Of a stretch of 64,000 nt of DNA, positions 45,940 to 56,984 are shown one piece after another. The notes under the pieces were generated by a model. It made no database searches and was not told where the DNA came from. It was given only the letters and a program-made list of their open reading frames with translations. Positions within the stretch are counted from its first letter, which is position 1. The number at the start of each line of letters is the position of its first letter. The position numbers were made by a program, and so were the translations under genes. The DNA lies in assembly GCA_963693085.1 (NCBI GenBank), contig OY856412.1, positions 1,125,686,744 to 1,125,750,743 on the forward strand, given 5' to 3'. Source of the stretch: Alisma plantago-aquatica (taxonomy: Eukaryota; Streptophyta; Magnoliopsida; Alismatales; Alismataceae).

Positions 45940-48679
45940 ATGGATAGATCATGGATGTCCATTCGCAATCGCTGCACCCTAGAGTTTATTTCTGGTCTTG
46001 ATCAGTTTGTTAGATTTGCCGAGGAACATAGGAAACAACCTGGAGATAGGTTCTACTATCCATGTAGGCATTGCGGTAACAACTTGAAAGTCAGTACTAG
46101 TGACGAAATCAGAAGTCATGTCATGTGCAACGGGATTGTACAAGGCTATACATAATGGCACTGGCATGGAGAGATTTCAAACCTAAAACCAGTGGATGTC
46201 GATAGCAGTGCTTGTGTGGAAGAAGAAATTGCCTCTGATGACGTAGATGTGAATAAACCAGTTCCAGTAGACATCGTTGATGCGATGCTGGATAGTTGTG
46301 GGGTAGAGCACACCGATCCACCTCCCATGTTTAGAAACATTGTGCATGATGCTGAGATACCATTATACACGGGTTGTAAGTTTACGAAGCTTAGCGTTGT
46401 GTTGAGATTGTATAAACTGAAAGCTAACAATCGATGGGCCAGTCATGCTTATTATATACAATCTTCCTCCCTGGTTGTGTATGAAAAATAAGTACGTTAT
46501 GTTGTCGTTGTTGATATCGGGCCCTAACCAACCTGGAAATGATATCAATGTTTATCTTAAACCTCTGATTGATGACTTAAAGAAACTCTGGGGTGAAGGT
46601 GTGATGACCTATGATGCTTCATGAAGAGAGACATTTTGTTTGCACGCTATGTTGTTTTGCACTGTGAATGACTTTCCAGCATATGGGAATTTGTCTGGAT
46701 ATAGTGTCAAAGGATCTAAAGAGTGTCCTATATGTGAAGAGAACACTTATTCAATACGACTAAAACACGGCGGCAAGACTGTATATCTTGGTCATCGAAG
46801 GTTTCTTCCAAAATTTCATCTGTATCGTAGGTTGCGCAAAGCATTCAATGGACGGAATGAGGAACATAGTGCACCTAAACCTATATCAGGGGAGGATGTT
46901 TATGAAAGAGTGAAAGACATTGCCAATGAATTTGGTAAGAGATCACAATGTACGATGGTGACAATGAGTGACAAGTCTTTATTCAAGAAGAAGTCGATAT
47001 TTTGGGATCTTCCTTATTGGAGTTCTTTGACAGTCAGGCATTGTATCGATGTCATGCACATTGAGAAAAATGTATGTGATAGCGTCATCGGTACTCTGTT
47101 GAATATACTAGGTACGACTAAAGATGGGATAAAATCCATAATGGACCTACATGAAATGGGAATAAGGATAGAATTAACAGAAGTAGTTAGTAGCGATCGG
47201 AGAACATACTTACCTCCCGCTTGTTACAAGTTGTCTAGAAAGGAGAAGAAAGCATTTTGTGAATGCTTGGTAAATGTTAAGGTGCCACAGGGTTACTCAT
47301 CCAACATCCGTACATTGGTATCAATGAAAGATCTGAAGTTGATAGGTCTTAAATATCATGATTGTCACATTCTAATGCAACAAATATTGCCTGTGGAAAT
47401 TAGATCTATATAGTCGAAGCATGTAAGGTTTGAAATCACCAGACTTTGTTTCTTTCTCGACAGTCTGTGCAACAAAGTTATTGACCCTGATACTCTCGAT
47501 AATTTGCAAAGAGAAGTTGTTGTTACCCTATGTCAGCTTGAGATGTATTTTCCTCTGTCGTTCTTTGATATCATGGTACATCTTGTTGTCCACTTGACTA
47601 GGGAAGTGAAAATGTTGGGACTAGTTTTCTTGCATTGGATGTATCCCTTTGAACGATACATGAGCATTTTTAAAGGTGATGTTCAAAACCATTATCGGCC
47701 TGAAGGGAGTATTATTGATGATTATGTGGTGAGAGAGGTTATGGATTTTTGCAATGAATTTCTGAGTGGTAATGATGCTCCCGTGAATAACAAGAATGTT
47801 GAGGAGCATTTTGGCAAAGGAGTTTTGGGATCACGGGTGAAAGTAATCATCCGTGAGCAGTTGGAGCAAGGTCACTTGTATATTTTACACAACATCAACA
47901 AAGTGAGTGTTTATATCGAGGAACATACCAATTTCATCAAGAGACAATATCCTCGATCCAATTCAATGTGGCTTGCTAGAGAGCATAACAAGACATTTAT
48001 TAAGTGGTTTGAAGATAAAGTCTTACATCAACTATCTCAAACACCAGATAATGTTACTGAAACCATCAAATGCCTTGCCTTTAAACCAAAATTGAATGTT
48101 ATGTCTTATGAAGGGTTTGACATAAATGGTTTCTCATATTACACAAAGCGTCAAGATGATAAGAGTGTCATCCAAAACAGCGGGGTCACCCTTCAAGCGT
48201 CTTCATTGTTTTTTGCAAGTGTAAAGGATAAAAGTCCACGTGAAGCTAAAATGTCATATTACGGTGTCATTGAAGACATATGGGAGTTTGACTATGTAGA
48301 TTTCAGAATTCTTCTCTTTAAATGTAATTGGGTTGACAACAACAAAGGAGTTATAGTGGATGAATTGGGTTTCACATTAGTGAATTTTGAAAAGATTGGC
48401 GAGAAGGGTGAACCATTCATATTGGCATCACAGGAAAAACAAGTATTTTATACTGATGATCCTGCAAATGATAAATAGTCGGTTGTTCTTCATGGTAAAA
48501 GACAGTTCATTGAAGATCCTATAGATGAAGAAGAGTACTATGATAAGTATGATGACTCCAATCCATTCTCAGTTGGGTTGCCAACACCACCAAACATTGA
48601 AGTTGGGGATCACAATGACTTGTATGTTCATGGGGATCATAATGAAGGATTGTTAATTGATAAAAGATCACAATATTAG
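45940..48679 (+). pseudogene. CACTA-2 tnp2-family transposase with internal deletion
   Basis: Starts at ATG 45,940 (MDRSWM..., the usual tnp2 N-terminus) with a transposase-associated zinc-binding segment YYPCRHC...EIRSHVMCNG. It continues NIVHDAEIPLYTGC (about 46,337), then jumps at about 46,437-46,442 from the NNRWA position to the VMLIIYNLP position. This loses about 520 bp relative to CACTA-1, including CPKCGASRYK and LCTDGMNPYG. Then come NDFPAYGNLSGY, FWDLPYW, CIDVMHIEKNVCD (about 47,040), DUF4218 (CQLEMYFPLSFFDIMVHLVVHL, about 47,530-47,595) and DUF4216 (CNWVDNNKGVIVDELGF, about 48,323). End at TAG 48,677-48,679. Stops at about 46,153, 46,622, 47,411 and 48,476. The loss of the first catalytic Asp makes it inactive regardless of the stops. 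Confidence 0.88.
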
Positions 48680-49021
48680 AGGCATGGATGTTTATATTTT
48701 TATTATGTTCCCATGATGACCGTGCTGATGATCACCGTGAGGGTGAGGACGTGCTTGCACCGCCTGACAATGTAAGTTTTAAGAATATATCCCTAAGGTT
48801 TCTATCTATATGTTCATTTATAATTATATTATGTAAGTGTGTTTTTTATCAAATTTTTAGGATACTAGTTAATAGCAATTCTATTTAATTTGCAGGCGTT
48901 CGCCAAAGACTACAGGCTATGCAGGACAGCCATGACATAGCTATGCAGGCCATCGACATTGCTTTGTAAATCCAAAGCGCAACAGTTGGAGAGAAAGCAA
49001 GCATCCCACACTAAGGTTATA
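48680..49021 (+). other. Scraps of the CACTA second gene
   Basis: Where CACTA-1 has its 3.1-kb second gene, only short open pieces remain, for example DDRADDHREGEDVLAPPDN near 48,715-48,770 followed by a GTAAG-type donor. No En/Spm domain or Ulp1 domain is found. This copy is therefore deleted for the second gene. Confidence 0.45.
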
Positions 49022-49378
49022 TAGATATATAGTGGGACTAAGGTGACGATCCCACCTACTAAAACAGGTTACCAACAACTACATGTTACCACTGGGAGGT
49101 CGTGATTCAGCAACCGTATGCATTAGCAGGAGGACAAATAGATTTCACCACGAGTTAACATTGAAGAAGGTCTACTAACCTACACCGAGTATACTGATAA
49201 ACTTGTTTAGCTCGGTGTAGGTTAGTAGACCTTCTTTAATGTTAACTCGTGGTGAAATCTGTTTGTCCTCCTGCTAATGCATACGGTTGCTGAATCACGA
49301 CCTCCCAGTCATAACATGTAGTTGTCGGTAACCTGTTTTAGCAGGTGGGATCATCACCTTAGTCCCACTATATATCTA
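49022..49378. repeat. Long hairpin 2 of CACTA-2
   Basis: Inverted repeat with arms 49,022-49,189 and 49,211-49,378, each 168 nt, and a 21-nt loop. By eye about seven mismatches and no indels separate the arms. It lies in the 3' non-coding part of the element. CACTA-1 has no counterpart. If transcribed through, it would give a double-stranded stem suited to Dicer-like processing. Confidence 0.96.
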
Positions 49379-49970
49379 CCAAGCTATAGTGTTGTATGTA
49401 AATTCGGCGCTGTTTTTGTTATGCACTATATATGTGTTAGTTTGTCATGTTGTTATATGAATCTGAAACACTTGTGCGTGTTGCACTTTATGTATTGTAT
49501 CTGTATCATGCTTCCCTTCATTGTGGCTTCTTTTGCTGTTCCATGGCTCTTTCAATATGATTTTGTTGACAATGATGACAATGATGACAATGATGAATTA
49601 AGAATAACTTTGTTCTCATAATTAATTTTGTGTGAATGTGAATTAATTTTTATGAATTGTGTGTGAAAATCATCAATACATGAATGTTTCTACATGTGTC
49701 TGAATGTGAAAAGAGATGAAATAAATGGAACTGTAGGTTGCTACTGGTTTCTACATGCATGTGATGAAAAAAAAATATGAATTAAATGTTCTTATACATG
49801 AGTGTGAATCACATATATATAATATTGTCCATCATGTTAATTTTGTAGGTTTATGGCCTGTTATTGGATGATATCAATGGATGTCGTAAAACATGCAGTT
49901 CATAACTAAACTGTAGGTTTCTCATCCTGTGACTAGCCACAACAGGTCTGCAGACTGACAGAAAAAAAAA
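49379..49970. other. CACTA-2 3' non-coding region
   Basis: AT-rich sequence between hairpin 2 and the right subterminal repeats, with a GACAATGATGACAATGATG short run near 49,568-49,590. No protein is recognisable. Confidence 0.5.
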
Positions 49971-50537
49971 CATAGGCGTCAGTTATTTGAACAAAACCGA
50001 CGACATATGGTTACAATGTCGGTTTCCATAATAGTAACCAACGTCAATTTTCCTAATGAGGCCAGACACCACGGCCGTGCTGGCCAGCACGGCCGTGGCA
50101 GCGGACTAGACATAAAATAGGCGTCGGATATTTGTATAAAACCGACGACATAGGGTAACAGTGTCGGTTGCACTACTAGTAACCGACGTCGATTTCCCTA
50201 GAGGCCAGACACCACGGCCGTGCTGGTCAGCACGGCCGTGGCAGCGGGTGAGATGGCGTCGGTTATCACTAATATACCGACACCGATAGTACCCTAGATG
50301 GCGCCCTTTCTGTAGCGTGAAGGTATATGGCGTCAGTTTCAGAGCTAATAACCGACGCCTATACCCCCTGCTGGCGCATTTTCGGCGCGTTTTCGGTGGC
50401 GCGCAAAGGGTTGTGGCGTCAATTTGAGAACCGACGCGTAACAGTTGGGCTTTTAGCGACGCCCACATAGGTGCCACTTAGAAACCGACACTAAATGCCT
50501 TAAACAACCGACACTAAAGGCCGATTATGTACTAGTG
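49971..50537. repeat. CACTA-2 right subterminal repeats with palindromes
   Basis: Two direct units, about 49,971-50,113 and 50,114-50,250, period 143 bp, each contain GGCGTCRGTTATTTG-like sequence, AAAACCGACGACATA, and a GC-rich palindrome. The palindrome at 50,070-50,097 is perfect over 28 nt; the second, at 50,213-50,240, has one changed base. Further AACCGACGCC copies lead to the terminal CACTAG at 50,537. Confidence 0.88.
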
Positions 50538-50540
50538 TTT

Positions 50541-52800
50541 AAAAATACATATGTTGAAACTTATTGTAACTAACGTCGTGCCAGGTATAATGTGAATTCA
50601 GATTATAAATACAAAGAGAAGTAAGGGATAAAAAAAAGAGACGCTTCATAGCGTCAATAACGTCACTATGTAGATCTTTTTAGTGCCTTGTCAGGGAAAC
50701 CAAATCTTCCACCTCCTCAGTTTGGTGCATCAAACACTTGACCATACCAATTGTAAAAAAATGATGCAAGTGTGGAGTGGTAGGAGTCTGACTCCCGATA
50801 ATATATTACGTACAACCTTATAAAAATATTAATGTTCATAATAATTCTAGCACTAAAGCTAAATTTGTAAGCAACCATTTTCATAAAAAAGGGTTAATTT
50901 ATAATTTTAGAAGTAAATACAAAAATTACATTCAATTCATCATTCACGCTCCATATAGCTTTATTAGGTTACCTAGGGACCAGTTCAAAATTTAAAAAAC
51001 TAAAGAAAAAATTACGTCCAGATCCTTCTATGCTCTTGCACGAGTATCTTACTAGAATAAAAGACTAATTTGTAACTAAAAATAGAAAAAAAGTTTCATA
51101 TACCACCTTCTTTATTATGCATATGTCGTGCATTGCGTGAATTTATGAATATTCAATTATTTTAAAGATTGTACATGCAAGATAGAATGACCTTATTTAG
51201 CCAAAAAAAGAATGACGTAAAGTTAAAATCAATAGGCATTTATGTTCTCACTAAGGTAGCATGCAAGAAAGATGCATATGTCGCTAATACTTGTTATGAT
51301 TAACATCATTCTTGGTACAAAATGTTAAGTGAGGAGATCACTACAAAGAGAAGTAAGAGATAAAGAGAATGGTGGCTACACTTCCTAATGTTGATAACAT
51401 CACTATAATGATATTTTCTGGTGTCATGTCAGAGTGATCAAATCCTCCATCTCCTTATTTTGGTGTGACATACACTCAAACCTAACAGCAATAAAAATAC
51501 AATAAAAGTTTAGAGACTGGTAGGAGGCAGCTCCCACTAAGATGATACATATAACCTTATCTTTATGATAATGCCCATAGTAACTCTGGAATAATAGGTA
51601 AATTTGCAAGTAACTATTCCCATGACTTCTTATATATACTAATATGATGATCAATATGTATTTGGAAACTAAATGTAAGAATTTCATTCCACTCGTCCTT
51701 CACTTTTCATATAGCTTTACAAGAAAAATAATGAACAATTCTGAATGTTTAACCAATTAAAGTCAAGTTTACATCAAGGTCATTTTGTGCTCTTGTACGA
51801 ATACCATAGTAGAATATAGACAAATTTGTAATTAGAAAATATAAAATAAAATTGCATACAATGCTTATGACACTCTTTCTTATACAATGTATATTAATAC
51901 AGAATGAACAATATAACTCCAAAAAAAGAAGAAAATGTCATATAGGAAACTATCAAGAAACATTCTCATATAATTATACATATCTTGTGCATTGCAATGT
52001 TTGAGATATTATACTACTTTGAACACAGTAAATACAGTTTTGTATCACTTTATTTAGCTAAAAAGTTAAGGGATAAGATTACAGTCAATATATAATTACC
52101 TTATAAAAAAAGTAACTTGCAAGAAAAAGATATCCGATGAAACTTGTTTTGATTGATATCGTACCAAACAGGATTGTAAAAAAGAAGATCGCCAAAGTAA
52201 GAAGCAACACGTTAAGAATAATAATTACTTCCCTTTGATGTAATGTCACTCTATGAATTCTTCGCGTCGTCACGTTGGAGAAACTACGTTATCTAACTCC
52301 TCGAGTCATTGCACACTCCCAACCGTAGAAACGGCAAAAAAGACGACTGTAGTGTAACGACTAACAAGAGTCAAAGACTACCAGGAGTCAGGATGTGGTA
52401 TATACAACTTTATTAGATTACACAAGACCCAATTAGTAACTAAAAACATTCACATTAAAATTTTCATATGATCCTTCCCACGACTTTTCAACATCAGGGC
52501 CATTTTATAATGTGAATTTTAAATACAAATATTATACTCCCCAGTTCTGCGACCTTTTATATAGATTTATTAAATATATAAGGATCAATTGTTATTTTAA
52601 AAATATAAAAAATACATCCTACCCCTTCGATATTTTCGTGTTGATGTCTTATTAGAAACAAATACTAATATGTAAAATAGTAAATGAAGCATAAAAAGTT
52701 TATGTACAATATCTCCTACATTCATTTTTTGATAGTTTTGATTAGAATACACATACTATTTTATAATTTAACTAATATAAAAAAACTGAGTACATAGTGC
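50541..52800. repeat. Degenerate AT-rich tandem array, segment 3
   Basis: Anchors at about 50,664 (ACGTCACTATG), 51,401 (ACATCACTATAATG) and 52,247 (ATGTCACTCTATG) head similar ordered phrases: a TCCTCCATCTCC-like run, AGACTAGTAGGAG, and AATTTGTAATTAGAAAA. Periods are 737 and 846 bp. Subtracting the CACTA-2 insertion, the previous anchor at 43,129 lies 867 bp upstream. No coding sequence is seen. Confidence 0.65.
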
Positions 52801-53320
52801 AGTTATATATGTAGAGCTGGTGTATGGATCAGGGTAGGAGTATGGCTGCAAATAAATTTGACACCTTAACAAGTCAAGTTTGTCTTTGTGTTTTTTTTAG
52901 GTGTATGGAAGGTCTTCTACTAGTGTGAGTGGAGGTTAGGAATTAAGAGGTCGTTCGCGTTCGACGTTTATGATTACACATACTTAAACTTCAATTTTGT
53001 GCATAGTGGTAATTCAGCTCCTTCATTAGAAAATTCGTTTTGCAGGTTGCAATGTTCCAGCTCAGAGCTTTATCCAAAATGAAAGACGTTGACCAGAAAG
53101 CTGTCTATTTTGACGCGCTTTATAAATACAATTTTTAACTGTCAAATATGGTTGCATTTATTATCGTCACCTAATAATTATACTACTGTTACTGCTGTAT
53201 ATAAATGCCACATTTTCAAATCCCCCCCCCCAAACTAGATCTAATGCTCCAAAATCTACTGACATGAGAGAAGTGCGACGAAGACTGAGCTTTTAAAAGG
53301 AAATGGTGAAGCAATGACAG
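52801..53320 (+). other. Possible two-exon fragment of an unidentified gene
   Basis: A T-rich tract ending in TTTTTTTTAG at about 52,910 is followed by an open piece (VYGRSSTSVSG) and a GT. TTTTGCAG at 53,044 is followed by a clean open stretch reading VAMFQLRALSKMKDVDQKAV then YFDALYKYNF and a stop near 53,140. The splice-site context and amino-acid composition look coding, unlike the surroundings. I do not recognise the protein. It could be a captured host-gene fragment or chance. A C-run follows at about 53,222-53,231. Confidence 0.35.
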
Positions 53321-55299
53321 ATAAGCCCCTGTTTGGAAACTGACCCGGATGAGATTTAGGCTTGTCTTATTAGGTCACGAACGTGCCACATCAGCAGATC
53401 CAGTCTCGATCCGGTCCGGTTCTGCACTTGCGCGTTTGGTTGGAAATCGTGAAACGACCCCGTTTCGAGATTCCGTAATCTCAAAAGTTGGACTATCTCA
53501 GTCCTATTAGGAATCCCAGTCCAAATTTCGCTCTGTCTTTTGTATATTTTGTTTTATATAACAGACTGAAAAACACAAGTTACGAGGGTAGCCGAATTGG
53601 CCAAACAGAGCCAAGTGGGGAACCCCAATCCCAATGATCCGGATGACTGGACTAATCTCAGTCCGGACTTCATAATCCCAATCAATTGCCAAATATAAGA
53701 GATTAGAAAAGAGGATTTGTTTCGAAAACCATGTTTTGGATTTCCTAGGTTCAAATACGTCATCTAATGGCATGCCTTTCAGAATGCAACGGATGCTTCG
53801 ACATGACAAATTACCCCTGTGACGATCAGGTGATCAGCAGCGTCTGATATTGATTTTATCCGTCGAGAAAAGTACCTCACAACACAGAATCCAACATTGA
53901 TGAAAGCTATGGGATTGGGAACAACGCAGATGCCGACGCGTGATGCCAGTCGGGATGATTTGTAGTCGGTCTTGTATTTCATTTGATGTGATTTGATAAT
54001 GGTGGAACCTACAGCAGCTGTCCGGATGGATGATCCATTTCCCACTAATTAATCAACGGTGTTTGTGGAGCCATTCGTGTGGCCAGCGGGCGAGTCGCGA
54101 GGTCAACAGTGGATTAGCTGGCTGGCCGTTTCGGAGGGGATGTCTAATCTAGATTATTTCATAAATTGACATCTAGGATATTGGCCACGTTGATTATTCT
54201 TATTACTGAGTAATTATGCCGTTTAGTGCAGATGTAATTGGCCGCAGTTCAGGAAACTCGAAATTACCATCTGTTACTGGAGTCACCAGCTAGGGGTCTC
54301 CGTTTGATTCAGATAGTAATTGGAGTTATGATGCTTAATCGAGAATCCAAAAAGATCAGTTCCAAATAATTATGCATTTTGGATTCTATACACCAATCGG
54401 ACCCTCGAATCTCCGCAATTTGTTATCGAATTTGGCAGACCTGTAAACTGACCGATTCTTTGGTAATTTGGATTTCGCCAAATTTATAGACCGCCAGCCA
54501 GGTGATCTCGATGTGGAAGCAAATTTTGCGATTCAAGATAAGAGACAAGAAGAAGGGAGAATATTGGAAGTAGAATATCCAAGTTATTCCGGAGGAGAGA
54601 GCAGATATGGAGTGAGCTGTAATATGTTCCTATAGTTAGAACCGTGGGTAGAAGATCACAAAAACTAAGATGTCGACAAGTTGTTTCCAGCATGGGCTAG
54701 GCTTATGGGGAAAAGGCTTCGTTATGCATCCGAGAGCCGTCTTATCTCACTCTAACAACGAGAGCCCAGTTCATATGATTTAATTGATCGTGGCTATAAT
54801 GTCATGACAGGAGAAGCTTGTTTTATCTTCGGTGGCAGAATATAAAAATCAGAGTAAGGGTCAATGTTAAATATTTCAAAAGTAAAATCCTACTCAAAGA
54901 GTAATATGAGAGTTAATTACAAGTTTAGATATAAGCACATATAATAGATTTATATTATAGTAAAAGAATTACATTGAGATAGAAAACAGACGGGAAACAA
55001 GCTGCCCTATCAATCCTTTCTGAATAGCAAAATCAATCCTCTAAAACACTATGTCCACGGATGCAGGGGCCAGGACGTTACTATGTAAAAAAGTTAAACC
55101 CTCTTGAGAATCATCATCAAAGTATACACCCAATAACTAGAATCTTTTTATTTAATTGAAGTGGTGTGCACCTATTAAGAAATATGTTGCATTCTATCAA
55201 AAATATATGTACATAAAATTACATATGTTGAATTTACTTTAGAAAATTCATACAAACTTAAATTACAATGGAATAAAATTGTGTATATATCATTAATGT
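53321..55299. other. Unassigned sequence, moderate GC
   Basis: Less AT-rich than the arrays on either side to about 54,720. Phrases such as CCCTGTTTGGAAACTGACCC (53,327) and GCGCGTTTGGTTGGAAATCG (53,430) resemble ends of plant MITEs, but I found no matching inverted end or target duplication. The - frames at 53,507-53,809 and 53,779-54,045 are not recognised. From 54,800 the sequence is AT-rich and featureless. Confidence 0.4.
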
Positions 55300-56077
55300 C
55301 ATCATATTCTAAATTGTTTTAATTTTAGAAAAAAGATACAAATCTGATGTAAATTTAAAGTGGCCAACAATAAGAGATGTTTTTACATTATCATCTAGTT
55401 TATATGCATATATTTAACATTGCTCTACATGGAAATAACGTAGTGAAAAAATATAGTTCGCCATCTGACAATGTTTATGTTAGAATTCAAGTGTACACAC
55501 ATATTTGTTTTGCATGTGATGTATATATTGTTTATCATTTTCAAAATACATTTTACTAGAATAACATTGATTGTTTCCAAAGTGTTTTCTTCTATGGATA
55601 TACAAAATGATCTAATAACTATCAAGATGTAGACCACACTTGTTTTATACACATACAGAGTCCATAGTTATGTATTCATAAAAAATTTCATCATATTCTA
55701 AATTATTTTTATTTTAGAAAAAATATACAAATTTGATGTAAATTTAAAGTGGCCAACAATAAGAGATGCTTTTACATTATCATCTAGTTTATATAGATAT
55801 ATTTAAGTTTTCTCTACATGGAAATAACCTATTGAAAAAATATAGTTCGTCGTTTGACAATGTTTATGTTAGAATTCAATTGTACACACAAATTCATTTT
55901 GCATGTGATATATATTGTTTATCATTTTCAAAATACATTTTACTAGAATAACATTGATTGTTTCCAAAGTGTTTTCTTGTATGGATACATGAAATGATCT
56001 AATAACCCTCAATATGTAGACCACACTTGTTTCGTACACATGTAGAGTCCATAGTTCCAATTTATATATCATTTTAA
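55300..56077. repeat. Tandem duplication, period 389 bp
   Basis: The segment with TGGCCAACAATAAGAGATG occurs at 55,361 and 55,750; similarity runs from CATCATATTCTAAATT to GAGTCCATAGTT. Copies are about 55,300-55,688 and 55,689-56,077, roughly 90 percent identical by eye. AT-rich and non-coding. Confidence 0.88.
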
Positions 56078-56984
56078 ATATTTACTTTAATGTATGGTCA
56101 ATAATATAGATATAATAGATGAAGCTAATAAATATAAATGAAAGTTTTCCATCCAAAGACGGCACAATATCTATTAGGATACAAGTGAAATATGTATGGA
56201 TAGAAATTCTCACAGGAATGTGACTTCATAATGTAGAAGTTAATATTGTTTTGGTTGAAGAATAACTTATAAGAAACTAACAATTTTCTATACTCTTAAT
56301 TATATTCATGTTTATAGAAAAGTAATACTTAGTTGGAATGTTTGAGATACTCTTCTTAATCTATAATTTATACAAAAATGCATAATTATCATAAATTTGT
56401 GTTGTAGTTTAATAATAATATCATAATGCATGAATATATCATTATTTGTAATTGTTGATTTTAGTATGAAATTATTCTTAATATGTAATACTTGCAGTGA
56501 ACACATTTCATTTCCGACATGGCTTATTTAAAATAATTTAAAAAAGTTATTTAAACATTATACACACCATGGTCATTTTCATAGTATTTCCTTGAATGTA
56601 CTTGCAATGTCCTTCATAAATTGGTGTGGATGCTCAACTTTCACTTCAGTAGATGGCTAGACGCACGTATTTTCCTATCATGTTTCATCTGGAGAGGAAG
56701 GAACATAATATATGTGGTGTGGGTTTTTTTAATAAACATTTTACCCCCTCTCTCTAAGACACACATAGAGCTTGGGAAGTTGGAAAAGAAATACAAAAGT
56801 AAATAAAAATGAGAGTGGACATATCCATTTGACTCATATTCGATAGACTACAAATATGAAATGTCTACCGAATAGCATACACCATAAAAAGTGACAAAAT
56901 GTGATAAAAAAGCACCACTTAGAGTACCAAGAGTTGATCACCCTATTGTATAAAACAAGGATGCAATTATCACATAATGAACTC
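56078..56984. other. Unassigned AT-rich sequence
   Basis: No coding similarity, element end or repeat period was recognised. Confidence 0.5.

Larger units (their letters stand above)
43870..50537 (+). mobile_element. CACTA-2: near complete CACTA (En/Spm) transposon, defective
   Basis: Left end CATTACTACAGAAATGG at 43,870; right end at 50,537 reads CACTAGTACATAATCGG on -. The first 32 bases of the two ends match at about 20 positions. Candidate 3-bp target duplications are TAT (43,867-43,869) and TTT (50,538-50,540), one mismatch. AACCGACGCC/GTCGGTT subterminal motifs fill both ends. The interior has a leader with a GC-rich minisatellite, two long hairpins, and one broken tnp2 gene with an internal deletion. 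The second gene is lost except for scraps. Total 6,668 bp. Confidence 0.85.

Noticed and set aside
53321..54720. MITE or hAT element suggested by CCCTGTTTGGAAAC and GCGTTTGGTTGG phrases
   Set aside because: No inverted partner end or target duplication could be matched.
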